Source: Enterobacter sp. CC120223-11
GTDB lineage: Bacteria > Pseudomonadota > Gammaproteobacteria > Enterobacterales > Enterobacteriaceae
NCBI RefSeq assembly: GCF_900215375.1
Contig: NZ_OBEF01000002.1
Span: forward strand, 248,001 to 312,000
DNA length: 64,000 bases
Direction of reading: 5' to 3'
Part shown: positions 39,298 to 49,708 of the stretch, piece after piece
Position numbering within the stretch: position 1 is the stretch's first letter
How the letters are laid out: each line of letters opens with the position of its first letter
Position numbers and translations under genes: made by a program
The notes under the pieces: generated by a model
The model's database searches: none
Told to the model about the DNA's origin: nothing
The model's input: the letters and a program-made list of their open reading frames with translations, nothing else

Positions 39298-41232
39298 ATG
39301 AGTTATCAGGTCTTAGCCCGAAAATGGCGACCACAAACCTTTGCTGACGTCGTCGGCCAGGAACATGTGCTGACCGCACTGGCGAACGGCCTGGCGTCCG
39401 GTCGACTCCATCATGCGTACCTGTTTTCCGGCACCCGCGGCGTCGGGAAAACCTCCATCGCGCGTCTGCTGGCGAAGGGGCTGAACTGTGAAAGCGGCAT
39501 CACCGCCACGCCGTGCGGCGTCTGCGATAACTGCCGTGAAATCGAGCAGGGCCGCTTTGTCGATCTGATTGAGATTGACGCCGCCTCGCGCACCAAAGTC
39601 GAAGATACCCGCGACCTGCTGGATAACGTGCAGTACGCGCCAGCCCGTGGCCGCTTCAAGGTCTACCTGATCGATGAAGTCCACATGCTCTCGCGTCACA
39701 GCTTCAACGCACTGCTGAAAACGCTGGAAGAGCCGCCATCGCACGTCAAATTCCTGCTGGCGACCACCGATCCGCAAAAGCTGCCGGTCACGATCCTGTC
39801 CCGTTGCCTGCAGTTCCATCTCAAAGCGCTCGACGTCGATCAGATCCGCGAGCAGCTGGAACATATTCTTGGCGAGGAGCACATTGCTTCGGAGCCACGT
39901 GCGCTACAGCTGCTGGCCCGCGCTGCCGATGGCAGTCTGCGCGATGCGTTAAGCCTCACCGACCAGGCCATCGCCAGCGGTGACGGGCAGCTGACTGCCG
40001 CAGCGGTCAGCACCATGCTCGGCACCCTGGACGACGATCAGGCGCTCTCCTTGATTGAAGCGCTGGTGGCCGCCAACGGCGAACAGGTGATGTCGCTTAT
40101 CCACGAAGCCGCTTCCCGCGGCATTGAGTGGGAAGCGCTGCTGGTGGAAATGCAAAGCCTGCTGCACCGCATTGCGATGGTACAGCTGTCGCCGTCTGCG
40201 CTCGGCAGCGACATGGCCGCCGTCGAACATCGTATGCGCGAGCTGGCGCGAACCGTGCCGCCAGCCGATATTCAGCTCTACTATCAGACGCTGCTGGTGG
40301 GCCGCAAAGAATTGCCGTATGCCCCGGACCGCAGAATGGGCATCGAAATGACCCTGCTGCGCGCGCTGGCGTTCCATCCCCGGCAGCCGCTGCCCGAGCC
40401 TGAGGTTCAGCCCCAGTCGTTCGCGCCCGTAGCGCCCACGGCGGTGATGCACCCGACGCAGGTTCAGCAGCAGCCCGTCTCTGCTCCGCCTGCGTATCAA
40501 AGTGAAGCGCTGCCGGACTCCACCAGCTCCGTGCTGGCGGCCCGCAGCCAGCTGCTGCGCGCTCAGGGAGCACCCAAAGCAAAAAAGAGTGAACCGGCCC
40601 CCGCATCCCGCGCGCGGCCGGTGAACAGTGCTGCGCTGGAGAGACTGGCCTCGGTCACGGAACGCGTTCAGGCGCGCCCGTCTCCTTCGGCGCTGGAAGA
40701 GCAGCAGCCAAAGAAAAAAGAAGCTTACCGCTGGAAGGCGACCACCGTCGTTGAAGAGGTGAAGGAAGAAGTCGCCACCCCGAAAGCGCTGAAAAAAGCG
40801 CTGGAGCATGAGAAAACGCCGGAGCTTGCCGCGAAGCTTGCGGTGGAATCCCTCGAACGCGACGGCTGGGCGGCAGAAATCAGCCGCATGAAATTGCCTA
40901 AACTGGTAGAGCAGGTAGCGCTCAACGCCTGGAAAGAGCAGAACGGGGCAGCAATTTGCCTGCATCTGCGTCCGGCCCAGCGTCATCTGAACAACGGCAG
41001 TGCACAGAAGGTCCTGACCGACGCGCTGAGCGAATTAAACGGTACGGCGGTTGAACTGACCATCCTGGAAGATGATAATCCGGCGGTGCTCACGCCGCTG
41101 GAGTGGCGTCAGGCCATTTACGAAGAGAAGCTCGCGCAGGCGCGCGAAGCCATCAGTGCCGATAATAACATCCAGACCCTGCGCCGCTTCTTCGATGCGG
41201 ATCTGGATGAAGAGAGTATTCGACCCATTTGA
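39298..41232 (+). CDS. dnaX: DNA polymerase III subunit tau (and gamma by frameshift)
   Basis: A 644-aa clamp-loader protein (E. coli 643): an AAA+ ATPase core with Walker A GTRGVGKTS, the zinc module CESGITATPCGVCDNC, Walker B LIDEVH and SRC motif (ILSRCLQF), then a Pro/Gln-rich linker and the C-terminal tau domains binding DnaB and polymerase alpha subunit. The start is MSYQVLARKW at 39298. An internal -1 frameshift yields gamma. It heads dnaX-ybaB-recR. Confidence 0.97.
   Translation: MSYQVLARKWRPQTFADVVGQEHVLTALANGLASGRLHHAYLFSGTRGVGKTSIARLLAKGLNCESGITATPCGVCDNCREIEQGRFVDLIEIDAASRTKVEDTRDLLDNVQYAPARGRFKVYLIDEVHMLSRHSFNALLKTLEEPPSHVKFLLATTDPQKLPVTILSRCLQFHLKALDVDQIREQLEHILGEEHIASEPRALQLLARAADGSLRDALSLTDQAIASGDGQLTAAAVSTMLGTLDDDQALSLIEALVAANGEQVMSLIHEAASRGIEWEALLVEMQSLLHRIAMVQLSPSALGSDMAAVEHRMRELARTVPPADIQLYYQTLLVGRKELPYAPDRRMGIEMTLLRALAFHPRQPLPEPEVQPQSFAPVAPTAVMHPTQVQQQPVSAPPAYQSEALPDSTSSVLAARSQLLRAQGAPKAKKSEPAPASRARPVNSAALERLASVTERVQARPSPSALEEQQPKKKEAYRWKATTVVEEVKEEVATPKALKKALEHEKTPELAAKLAVESLERDGWAAEISRMKLPKLVEQVALNAWKEQNGAAICLHLRPAQRHLNNGSAQKVLTDALSELNGTAVELTILEDDNPAVLTPLEWRQAIYEEKLAQAREAISADNNIQTLRRFFDADLDEESIRPI
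40565..40622 (+). promoter_or_regulatory. Programmed -1 frameshift signal of dnaX
   Basis: The slippery heptamer A AAA AAG (40581-40587) is preceded by the Shine-Dalgarno-like AGGGAG (40565-40570, 10 nt upstream) and followed by a stem ACCGGCC/GGCCGGT (40593-40622). After slipping, translation reads GAG TGA (stop 40590-40592), giving a 431-aa gamma subunit, exactly the E. coli size. Confidence 0.93.
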
Positions 41233-41288
41233 CCGTAAGTCAGCCTTACGGTTGAACCTATTAACATGACTGACTGAGAGATAAGCCT

Positions 41289-41621
41289 ATGTTTGGTGGA
41301 AAAGGCGGCCTGGGTAACCTGATGAAACAGGCCCAGCAGATGCAAGAAAAAATGCAGAAAGCGCAGGAAGAGATCGCTCAACTGGAAGTGACCGGTGAGT
41401 CTGGCGCAGGCCTGGTGAAGGTCACCATCAACGGCGCGCACAACTGCCGTCGCGTTGAGATTGACCCGAGCCTGCTCGAAGATGACAAAGATATGCTCGA
41501 AGATCTGGTCGCTGCTGCGTTCAACGACGCCGCGCGCCGCATCGAAGAAACCCAGAAAGAGAAAATGGCTTCTGTTTCCTCCGGAATGCAGCTGCCGCCA
41601 GGCTTTAAGATGCCGTTCTGA
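41289..41621 (+). CDS. ybaB: YbaB/EbfC nucleoid-associated protein
   Basis: A 110-aa dimeric DNA-binding protein ([23 protein letters not shown]... PPGFKMPF), E. coli 109 aa. It binds DNA with little specificity. The stop codon overlaps the recR start by one base (TGATG), so the two are coupled. It lies between dnaX and recR as in most gammaproteobacteria. Confidence 0.96.
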   Translation: MFGGKGGLGNLMKQAQQMQEKMQKAQEEIAQLEVTGESGAGLVKVTINGAHNCRRVEIDPSLLEDDKDMLEDLVAAAFNDAARRIEETQKEKMASVSSGMQLPPGFKMPF

Positions 41622-42226
41622 TGCAGACCAGCCCTCTGTTAACCCAGTTAATGGAAGCGCTGCGCTGTCTGCCGGGCGTCGGTCCGAAGTCGGCGCAGCG
41701 TATGGCGTTCACCCTGCTGCAGCGCGATCGCAGCGGCGGAATGCGCCTGGCGCAGGCGCTGACCCGGGCGATGTCCGAAATCGGCCACTGTGCCGATTGT
41801 CGGACGTTTACCGAACAGGACGTCTGCAACATCTGTTCGAACCCGCGTCGTCAGGAAAACGGCCAGATTTGCGTGGTGGAAAGCCCAGCGGACATCTACG
41901 CCATTGAGCAAACCGGGCAGTTCTCCGGCCGCTATTTCGTGCTGATGGGCCACCTGTCGCCGCTCGACGGCATCGGGCCGGATGATATCGGCCTCGACAG
42001 GCTCGAACAGCGCCTGAGCAGCGAGCAGATGCAGGAAGTGATCCTCGCCACCAACCCAACGGTGGAAGGGGAAGCGACCGCCAACTATATTGCCGAGCTC
42101 TGTGGGCAATATGGCGTTGAAGCCAGCCGCATCGCCCACGGCGTGCCGGTCGGCGGCGAGCTGGAAATGGTTGACGGCACCACGCTGTCGCATTCTCTCG
42201 CCGGGCGCCACAAGATTCGTTTTTAA
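41621..42226 (+). CDS. recR: RecR recombination mediator
   Basis: A 201-aa protein: an N-terminal helix-hairpin-helix ([14 protein letters not shown]), a Cys4 zinc finger ([16 protein letters not shown]) and a Toprim domain ([21 protein letters not shown]). It works with RecO and RecF to load RecA on gapped DNA. It is coupled to ybaB by overlap. Confidence 0.97.
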   Translation: MQTSPLLTQLMEALRCLPGVGPKSAQRMAFTLLQRDRSGGMRLAQALTRAMSEIGHCADCRTFTEQDVCNICSNPRRQENGQICVVESPADIYAIEQTGQFSGRYFVLMGHLSPLDGIGPDDIGLDRLEQRLSSEQMQEVILATNPTVEGEATANYIAELCGQYGVEASRIAHGVPVGGELEMVDGTTLSHSLAGRHKIRF

Positions 42227-42255
42227 CCAGGCGGGAGGAGATTTATCTCCTCGTG

Positions 42256-42284
42256 CTTGAAAATATTTCCCTCCAACCCCATCT
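42256..42284 (+). promoter_or_regulatory. Sigma32 heat-shock promoter of htpG
   Basis: CTTGAAA (42256-42262), a 14-bp spacer and CCCCATCT (42277-42284) match the RpoH consensus. It lies about 52 bp before htpG. A GAGGAGAT/ATCTCCTC hairpin (42235-42252) precedes it. Confidence 0.9.
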
Positions 42285-42335
42285 CCCCCTCAACGCTTTT
42301 TTATTCCGTTTACTTTGGCATTGAGGAATTTTCCG

Positions 42336-44210
42336 ATGAAAGGACAAGAAACTCGCGGTTTCCAGTCAGAAGTGAAGCAGCTGCTGCACCTGATGATCCA
42401 TTCTCTCTATTCAAATAAAGAAATTTTCCTGCGCGAGCTGATTTCCAACGCCTCCGATGCGGCGGACAAGCTGCGTTTCCGCGCGCTGTCTGACGCGTCT
42501 CTGTACGAAGGCGACGGCGACCTGCGCGTGCGCGTATCCTTTGATAAAGAAAAACGCACCCTGACCATCGCCGATAACGGCATCGGCATGAACCGTGACG
42601 ACGTGGTCGATCACCTGGGCACCATTGCCAAGTCCGGCACCAAAGCCTTCCTGCAATCCATGGGCTCCGATCAGGCGAAAGACAGCCAGCTGATTGGCCA
42701 GTTTGGCGTTGGCTTCTACTCCGCGTTCATCGTGGCAGACAAAGTCACCGTGCGCACCCGTGCCGCGGGCGACAGCGCTGAAAACGGCGTGTTCTGGGAA
42801 TCCGAAGGTGAGGGTGAATACACCGTCGCCGACATCACCAAAGCCGATCGTGGCACCGAAATCACCCTGCATCTGCGCGAAGGCGAAGACGATTTCCTCA
42901 ACGACTGGCGCGTGCGTTCGATCATCAGCAAATATTCCGATCACATCGCGCTGCCGGTCGAGATTGAGAAAACTGAAGAAGTGGACGGCGAAACTGTCGT
43001 CTCCTGGGAAAAAATCAACAAAGCTCAGGCGCTGTGGACCCGCAACAAGTCTGAAATCAAAGACGAAGAGTACAACGAGTTCTACAAGCACATTGCCCAC
43101 GACTTTACCGACCCGCTGGCCTGGAGCCACAACCGCGTGGAAGGCAAGCAGGAGTACACCAGCCTGCTGTACATCCCGGCGCAGGCACCGTGGGATATGT
43201 GGAACCGCGATCACAAGCACGGCCTGAAGCTGTACGTGCAACGCGTGTTCATCATGGATGAAGCCGAGCAGTTCATGCCGAACTACCTGCGCTTCGTGCG
43301 TGGCCTTGTGGATTCCAACGATCTGCCGCTGAACGTCTCCCGTGAAATTCTTCAGGACAGCACCGTCACCCGCAATCTGCGTACCGCGCTCAGCAAACGC
43401 GCCCTGCAGATGCTGGAGAAGCTGGCCAAAGACGACGCGGAAAAATACCAGACCTTCTGGAAACAGTTCGGCCTCGTGCTGAAAGAGGGCCCGGCGGAAG
43501 ATTCTGCCAATCAGCAGACCATCGCTAAGCTGCTGCGCTTCGCTTCCACGCACACCGATTCTTCCGAGCAGACCGTGTCGCTGGAAGAGTATGTGGCACG
43601 CATGAAGGAAGGGCAGGAGAAGATCTACTACATCACCGCCGACAGCTACGCGGCAGCGAAGAGCAGCCCGCACCTCGAACTGCTGCGTAAGAAAGGCATC
43701 GAAGTGCTGCTGCTTTCCGACCGCATCGACGAGTGGATGATGAGCTACCTGACCGAGTTCGATGGCAAACAGTTCCAGTCCGTCGCTAAAACCGATGAAT
43801 CTCTGGATAAGCTCGCCGATGAAGTGGATGAGTCCACCAAAGAAGCAGAAAAAGCGCTGACGCCGTTTATCGAACGCGTTAAAACCCTGCTGGGCGAGCG
43901 CGTGAAGGAGGTACGTTTGACGCATCGCCTGACTGACACGCCAGCGATCGTCACCACCGAAGCGGACGAAATGAGCACCCAGATGGCGAAGCTGTTTGCC
44001 GCGGCGGGCCAGAGCGTGCCGGAAGTGAAGTACATCTTCGAGCTGAACCCGGACCACGCGCTGGTAAAACGCGCCGCCGATACTCAGGACGAAGCACAGT
44101 TTGGCGAATGGGTTGAGCTGCTGCTGGATCAGGCGCTGTTCGCCGAGCGCGGCACGCTGGAAGATCCGAACCTGTTTATCAAGCGTATGAATCAGCTTCT
44201 GGTCTCGTAA
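42336..44210 (+). CDS. htpG: HtpG, Hsp90 chaperone
   Basis: A 624-aa chaperone, the E. coli length. The N-terminal GHKL ATPase has [20 protein letters not shown] and [11 protein letters not shown]; middle and C-terminal dimerisation domains follow. The start is [10 protein letters not shown] at 42336; the in-frame ATG at 42315 falls in the leader. Heat-shock control by sigma32 is read from the promoter. Confidence 0.97.
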   Translation: MKGQETRGFQSEVKQLLHLMIHSLYSNKEIFLRELISNASDAADKLRFRALSDASLYEGDGDLRVRVSFDKEKRTLTIADNGIGMNRDDVVDHLGTIAKSGTKAFLQSMGSDQAKDSQLIGQFGVGFYSAFIVADKVTVRTRAAGDSAENGVFWESEGEGEYTVADITKADRGTEITLHLREGEDDFLNDWRVRSIISKYSDHIALPVEIEKTEEVDGETVVSWEKINKAQALWTRNKSEIKDEEYNEFYKHIAHDFTDPLAWSHNRVEGKQEYTSLLYIPAQAPWDMWNRDHKHGLKLYVQRVFIMDEAEQFMPNYLRFVRGLVDSNDLPLNVSREILQDSTVTRNLRTALSKRALQMLEKLAKDDAEKYQTFWKQFGLVLKEGPAEDSANQQTIAKLLRFASTHTDSSEQTVSLEEYVARMKEGQEKIYYITADSYAAAKSSPHLELLRKKGIEVLLLSDRIDEWMMSYLTEFDGKQFQSVAKTDESLDKLADEVDESTKEAEKALTPFIERVKTLLGERVKEVRLTHRLTDTPAIVTTEADEMSTQMAKLFAAAGQSVPEVKYIFELNPDHALVKRAADTQDEAQFGEWVELLLDQALFAERGTLEDPNLFIKRMNQLLVS

Positions 44211-44212
44211 TT

Positions 44213-44405
44213 TTTACCCTCACCCTAACCCTCTCCCTAAAAGGGAGAGGGGACTGACCCGAGCCCTGTTTTCTCTCTTGCCCCTTTGGGAAGAGGGGAC
44301 TGACCTGAGCCCTGTTTTCTCTTTTGCCACTTTGGGAAGAGGAGACTGACATGAGTGCTGTTTTCTCCCTCGCCCCTTTGGGGAGAGGGCCGGGGTGAGG
44401 GGAAA
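44213..44405. repeat. 46-bp tandem repeat array after htpG
   Basis: A leading CCCTCACCCTAACCC block and CTCTCCC/GGGAGAGG dyad are followed by three units with GACTGAC at 44252, 44298 and 44344 (46-bp period) and TGTTTTCTC in each. The array ends with CCCCTTTGGGGAGAGGG-type dyad and GGGGTGAGGGG. It is the same family as the arrays after amtB and mscK. The 130 bp between the array and adk hold the adk promoter region. Confidence 0.85.
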
Positions 44406-44504
44406 ATGCTCTACGCAATAAAGATTATCCCCCCGTTAACCGTTTCAGCCGTCCCGCCTTCCTTGAGCGAGCCGCCGTCTGGTGGTATCGTTTAGCGCTT
44501 TTGA

Positions 44505-45182
<678 letters not shown>

Positions 45183-45194
45183 TACCGCGGTAAT

Positions 45195-45269
45195 TGCCGG
45201 GTGGCGTAAGCTTACCCGGCCTACGATGCATGTGTAGGCCAGGTAAGGCATTAGCCGCCACCGGGCAAT
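45195..45269. repeat. REP/BIME pair after adk
   Basis: TGCCGGGTGGCG...TACCCGGCCTACG and its inverse (TGTAGGCC...GCCACCGGGCA) face each other, the arrangement of a bacterial interspersed mosaic element. Likely a 3' processing or gyrase/IHF-type site in family knowledge. Confidence 0.85.
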
Positions 45270-45373
45270 CAGCGCCATCAATCACCCTTCACCGGCACCT
45301 CTCACAGCAATTAGTTCTTCTTTCTCTCTTTTCCGCTACAATTATCAGCCATTTACCCAGTTAAGAGGCGGTA

Positions 45374-46336
45374 ATGCGTCAGACCAAAACCGGCATTCTG
45401 TTAGCGAACCTCGGCACGCCCGATGCGCCCACCCCTGAAGCGGTCAAACGCTATCTGCGCCAGTTTCTGAGCGATTCCCGCGTGGTGGATACGCCACGCG
45501 CGCTGTGGTGGCCGCTGCTGCGCGGCGTGATTTTACCGCTGCGTTCTCCGCGCGTGGCAAAGCTGTATCAGTCAGTGTGGATGGAAGAGGGCTCGCCGCT
45601 GATGGTCTACAGTCGTCGTCAGCAGGCTGCGCTGGCGAAGCGCCTGCCAGACGTGCCTGTGGCATTGGGGATGAGCTACGGTTCGCCGTCGCTGGAGAGT
45701 GCTGTAGAGGAACTGCTGGCGCAGGATGTGGACCATATCGTCGTGCTGCCGCTTTATCCGCAATATTCCTGCTCAACGGTTGCCGCCGTGTGGGATGAGC
45801 TGGCGCGTATTCTGGCGAAACGACGCCGTATTCCGGGTGTCTCTTTTATTCGTGATTACGCCGACGACAGCGACTACATCCAGGCGCTGGCCAGCAGCGT
45901 CAAAGCCTCGTTTGCCGAACACGGCGAGCCGGACGTGCTGCTGCTCTCCTATCACGGTATTCCGCAGCGTTACGCCGATGAAGGCGACGACTATCCACAG
46001 CGCTGCCGCGACACCACTCGCGAACTGGTTTCCGCGCTCGGCATCCCTCACGACAAAGTGATGATGACCTTCCAGTCGCGCTTTGGTCGCGAGCCGTGGC
46101 TCACGCCCTACACCGATGAAACCCTGAAGATGCTTGGCGAAAAAGGTGTGCAGCACGTGCAGGTTATGTGCCCGGGCTTCTCGGCAGACTGCCTGGAAAC
46201 GCTGGAAGAAATCGCCGTGCAGAATAAAGAGTTCTTCCTTGAGGCGGGCGGCAAAAAGTATGAATACATTCCCGCGCTCAATGCGAATGCCGAACATATT
46301 GAGATGATGGTGAATCTCACCGCGCCGTACCGCTAA
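45374..46336 (+). CDS. hemH: Ferrochelatase
   Basis: A 320-aa enzyme, the E. coli length: the catalytic histidine is in [10 protein letters not shown], and [16 protein letters not shown] and [14 protein letters not shown] are present (Glu in the second). It inserts Fe2+ into protoporphyrin IX at the inner face of the membrane. In E. coli hemH is followed by aes; here gsk follows directly. Confidence 0.97.
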   Translation: MRQTKTGILLANLGTPDAPTPEAVKRYLRQFLSDSRVVDTPRALWWPLLRGVILPLRSPRVAKLYQSVWMEEGSPLMVYSRRQQAALAKRLPDVPVALGMSYGSPSLESAVEELLAQDVDHIVVLPLYPQYSCSTVAAVWDELARILAKRRRIPGVSFIRDYADDSDYIQALASSVKASFAEHGEPDVLLLSYHGIPQRYADEGDDYPQRCRDTTRELVSALGIPHDKVMMTFQSRFGREPWLTPYTDETLKMLGEKGVQHVQVMCPGFSADCLETLEEIAVQNKEFFLEAGGKKYEYIPALNANAEHIEMMVNLTAPYR

Positions 46337-46411
46337 GCGTGCGGGAAGCAGCGAATAAGCGGGGAATATGCTACTATTCTTCGCTTATTCACAGCCACCC
46401 GATCGCAGCCC

Positions 46412-47716
46412 ATGAAATTTCCCGGTAAACGCAAGTCCAAGCACTATTTCCCCGTTAACGCCCGCGACCCGCTGTTGCAGCAAATCCAGCCTGAAGCCGA
46501 ATCCGGCACTTCTTGGGTCGTCGGTATCGACCAGACTCTGGTAGATATTGAAGCCAAAGTTGACGATGCTTTTGTGACCCGCTACGGCCTCAGCAGCGGC
46601 CATTCGCTGGTGATTGAAGACGACGTGGCGGAAGCGCTTTACCAGGAACTGGTTCGCGAGAACCTGATCACCCATCAGTTTGCCGGAGGCACCATCGGCA
46701 ACACGATGCACAATTACTCCGTGCTGGCAGACGACCGTTCGGTACTGCTCGGCGTGATGTGCGGCAACATCGAAATCGGCGGATATGCCTATCGCTATCT
46801 CTGCAACACCTCCAGCCGCACCGATCTGAACTACTTGCAGGGCGTGAACGGCCCGATAGGTCGTTGCTTCACGCTGATTAGCGACAGCGGCGAGCGCACC
46901 TTTGCGATAAGCCCTGGCCACATGAATCAGCTGCGTGCCGATAGTATTCCGGAAGAGGTTATCGCCGGGGCTTCTGCGCTGGTGCTCACCTCCTACCTCG
47001 TACGCTGCAAACCGGGCGAGCCGATGCCGGATGCGACCATGAAGGCCATCGAATACGCCAAAAAACACGACGTGCCGGTGGTCCTGACGCTTGGCACGAA
47101 ATTCGTTATCGCCGATAACCCTGAATGGTGGCAGGCGTTCCTGAAGGAGCACGTGTCGATCCTGGCAATGAACGAGGAAGAGGCAGAAGCGCTTACTGGC
47201 ATTGCCGATCCGCTGCTGGCCTCCGACAAGGCGCTGGACTGGGTCGACCTGGTTTTATGTACCGCCGGGCCGGTCGGGCTGTATATGGCAGGCTTCACTG
47301 AGGAAGAGAAGAAGCGTCTGACCCAGCATCCGCTGCTGCCAGGGGCGATTGCTGAATTTAACCAGTACGAGTTCAGCCGCGCAATGCGTCATAAAGATTG
47401 TCAGCATCCGCTGCGCATTTATTCCCACATCGCGCCGTACATGGGCGGGCCTGAGAAAATCATGAACACCAACGGCGCGGGCGACGGCGCGCTGGCGGCG
47501 CTGCTGCACGACATTACGGCGAATAACTACCACCGTAACAACGTGCCGAACTCCAGCAAGCATTCGTTCACCTGGCTGACCTATTCGTCGCTGGCGCAGG
47601 TATGTAAGTATGCCAACAGGGTGAGCTATCAGGTGCTGAATCAGCATTCACCACGCTTGACGCGAGGCCTGCCGGAGCGGGAAGACAGCCTGGAAGAAGC
47701 TTACTGGGATAGGTAA
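46412..47716 (+). CDS. gsk: Inosine-guanosine kinase
   Basis: A 434-aa PfkB-family kinase, the E. coli length. The ATP/anion-hole motif NTNGAGDGALAALL carries the catalytic Asp, and GGTIGNTMHNYSVL marks the N-terminal substrate region. It phosphorylates inosine and guanosine for purine salvage. The gene lies 75 bp after hemH. Confidence 0.97.
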   Translation: MKFPGKRKSKHYFPVNARDPLLQQIQPEAESGTSWVVGIDQTLVDIEAKVDDAFVTRYGLSSGHSLVIEDDVAEALYQELVRENLITHQFAGGTIGNTMHNYSVLADDRSVLLGVMCGNIEIGGYAYRYLCNTSSRTDLNYLQGVNGPIGRCFTLISDSGERTFAISPGHMNQLRADSIPEEVIAGASALVLTSYLVRCKPGEPMPDATMKAIEYAKKHDVPVVLTLGTKFVIADNPEWWQAFLKEHVSILAMNEEEAEALTGIADPLLASDKALDWVDLVLCTAGPVGLYMAGFTEEEKKRLTQHPLLPGAIAEFNQYEFSRAMRHKDCQHPLRIYSHIAPYMGGPEKIMNTNGAGDGALAALLHDITANNYHRNNVPNSSKHSFTWLTYSSLAQVCKYANRVSYQVLNQHSPRLTRGLPEREDSLEEAYWDR

Positions 47717-47721
47717 GATTT

Positions 47722-47792
47722 CCCCGGCGGCGCTCTGCTTGCCGGGGCTACGGTTTTTTGTAGGCCTGCTAAGCGGAGCGCCAGCAGGCAAT
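47722..47792. repeat. REP-like element after gsk
   Basis: CCCCGGCGGCGC...TTGCCGGGGCTACGG faces TGTAGGCCTGC...GCCAGCAGGCA, two imperfect REP units in inverse orientation between the convergent gsk and ybaL. Confidence 0.7.
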
Positions 47793-47797
47793 ATGAA

Positions 47798-49474
47798 TTA
47801 ACCCGTCACCGCTTCGCCCACCGGCGGGCTTTCCAGCAGCGTCAGCATCGTATTGGCAATTTCTCGCTCGCCCATAACCACCTTGTTCGCGCCGCGTTCG
47901 GTGATGTACTCCACTTCGTCGTCGTAATGCGCGCGGGCGATAATTTCAATATTTGGGCACTTCTCGCGGGCGGAGGCGACAATCTCCCCGGCCTCGTAGC
48001 CGTTCGGAATGGTCAGCAGCAGCCAGCGGGCGCAGTCCAGATGCGCCAGGGTCATGATCTCCTCGCTTGCCGCATTCCCTAATACCGCGCGAATGCCGCG
48101 CTCACGCAGCTCGTCCACGCGCGTGCGGGAGGTTTCAATCACCACCAGTGGAATGCCCTGAGCCAGTAGTTTTTCACCAAGCAGGCTGCCAACGCGACCA
48201 AAGCCGACCAGCAGCGCGTGGTTGCAGATATCAACCGGAATTTGTTTCTCATCTTCCAGCGCCTCTTCCAGCGTTTGCTCTTCGAGGGTTTCGGTTTTAT
48301 CGAGGTATTTTTCCAGCACCGCGAACAGCACAGGATTGAGCATAATCGACAGAATTGCCCCCGCCAGCACCAGGTTCTGCCCGGCCTGTGGCAGCAGATT
48401 CAGCGCCATGCCGAGCCCGGCAAGGATAAAGGCGAACTCACCAATCTGCGCAAGGCTTGCGGCGATGGTCAGCGCCGTGCGCTGAGAGTGCCCAAACAAG
48501 CGCACCAGAATAAAGGCGGCGACGGATTTGCCGAAGATGATGATTGCCAGCGTGCCGAGCACCGCCAGCGGCTGATTCACCAGCACCATCGGATCGAAAA
48601 GCATGCCGACGGAGACGAAGAACAGCACCGCGAAAGCATCGCGCAGCGGCAACGTGTCGTGGGCCGCGCGGTGGCTCAATTCGGATTCATTCAGCACCAT
48701 GCCTGCGAAGAACGCGCCGAGCGCAAAGGAGACGTCGAAGAGTTCAACAGCACCGAAAGCGATGCCTAAGGCCAGCGCGAGCACGGAAAGGGTGAACAGC
48801 TCGCGGGAGCCGGTAGCGGCGCTGCGCGCCATGATCCACGGCACCAGACGGCGGCCAACCAGCAGCATGACGGCGATAAACGCGATGACTTTACCAATCG
48901 TCAGGCCCAAATCCAGCGCGAGGGTGGCAAAGCCAACGTCGCCCTGTTCCATCATGCTGGCAATGGCCGGCAGCATGACCAGCGTCAGGACCATCACCAG
49001 ATCTTCCACAATCAGCCAGCCGATAGCGATTTGCCCTCGCTGGCTGTCTATCAGCTGCCTCTCCTCAAGCGCGCGCAGCAGCACCACGGTACTGGCGGTG
49101 GAGAGGCATAAACCAAAGACGATGCCGGTCATTAGCGACCAGCCTAATCCTGCCGCAAGCGCCATACCCAGTAACGTTGCCACCGCAATCTGGGCAATCG
49201 CGCCGGGAATGGCGATGGCCTTTACCGCCATCAAATCCTTCAGGGAGAAGTGCAGGCCGACGCCGAACATCAGCAGGATGACGCCAAGCTCCGCCAGCTC
49301 TGGCGCTAATTTGGTATCGGCCACAAAGCCGGGTGTAAACGGACCTGACAGCACACCGGCCAACAAATAACCCACCAGAGGCGAAATGCGCAGCTTGTTG
49401 GCAATCATTCCGAAGATAAAGGCGAGGACGAGCCCCCCTACAATGGTGGTGATCAGCGGTGTGGCGTGGTGCAT
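47798..49474 (-). CDS. ybaL: YbaL, putative CPA2-family cation/H+ antiporter
   Basis: A 558-aa protein, the E. coli length: about twelve membrane helices of the Na+/H+ exchanger fold (residues 1-390, with GFVADTKLAPELAELGVILLMF) and a C-terminal TrkA-N nucleotide-binding domain (about 415-540, LVGFGRVGSLLGEKLL). It resembles KefB/KefC glutathione-gated K+ efflux systems, but the ion is unproven. Confidence 0.95.
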   Translation of the reverse strand: MHHATPLITTIVGGLVLAFIFGMIANKLRISPLVGYLLAGVLSGPFTPGFVADTKLAPELAELGVILLMFGVGLHFSLKDLMAVKAIAIPGAIAQIAVATLLGMALAAGLGWSLMTGIVFGLCLSTASTVVLLRALEERQLIDSQRGQIAIGWLIVEDLVMVLTLVMLPAIASMMEQGDVGFATLALDLGLTIGKVIAFIAVMLLVGRRLVPWIMARSAATGSRELFTLSVLALALGIAFGAVELFDVSFALGAFFAGMVLNESELSHRAAHDTLPLRDAFAVLFFVSVGMLFDPMVLVNQPLAVLGTLAIIIFGKSVAAFILVRLFGHSQRTALTIAASLAQIGEFAFILAGLGMALNLLPQAGQNLVLAGAILSIMLNPVLFAVLEKYLDKTETLEEQTLEEALEDEKQIPVDICNHALLVGFGRVGSLLGEKLLAQGIPLVVIETSRTRVDELRERGIRAVLGNAASEEIMTLAHLDCARWLLLTIPNGYEAGEIVASAREKCPNIEIIARAHYDDEVEYITERGANKVVMGEREIANTMLTLLESPPVGEAVTG

Positions 49475-49708
49475 TCCGTCTCCTTTCGTGGCTGGCAGGG
49501 ATCCATTTCTGGCGAGAATGCCAAAAACCCGTGTAATAGTTTATGACAGATTTAACCATTTCGTTTATGAATAATTGTTGAATTTTGAAGAAAAATGGAA
49601 TTAAAGCGAAAAAGCGCACAGATGGGAAAAGTGAGGATGTTAAAGGCTATAAATGCAGGTAAATCACAGGGAGATTGCCGCCAGAATTACAATCTGGCGG
49701 CAGGGTTT

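Noticed and set aside
42411-44057. A 548-codon frame on the minus strand opposite htpG
   Set aside because: It is antisense to htpG, which has all Hsp90 motifs; the antisense translation has no recognisable domain.
44213-44405. A second CRISPR-like array
   Set aside because: The repeat unit fills the whole 46-bp period; there are no spacers.
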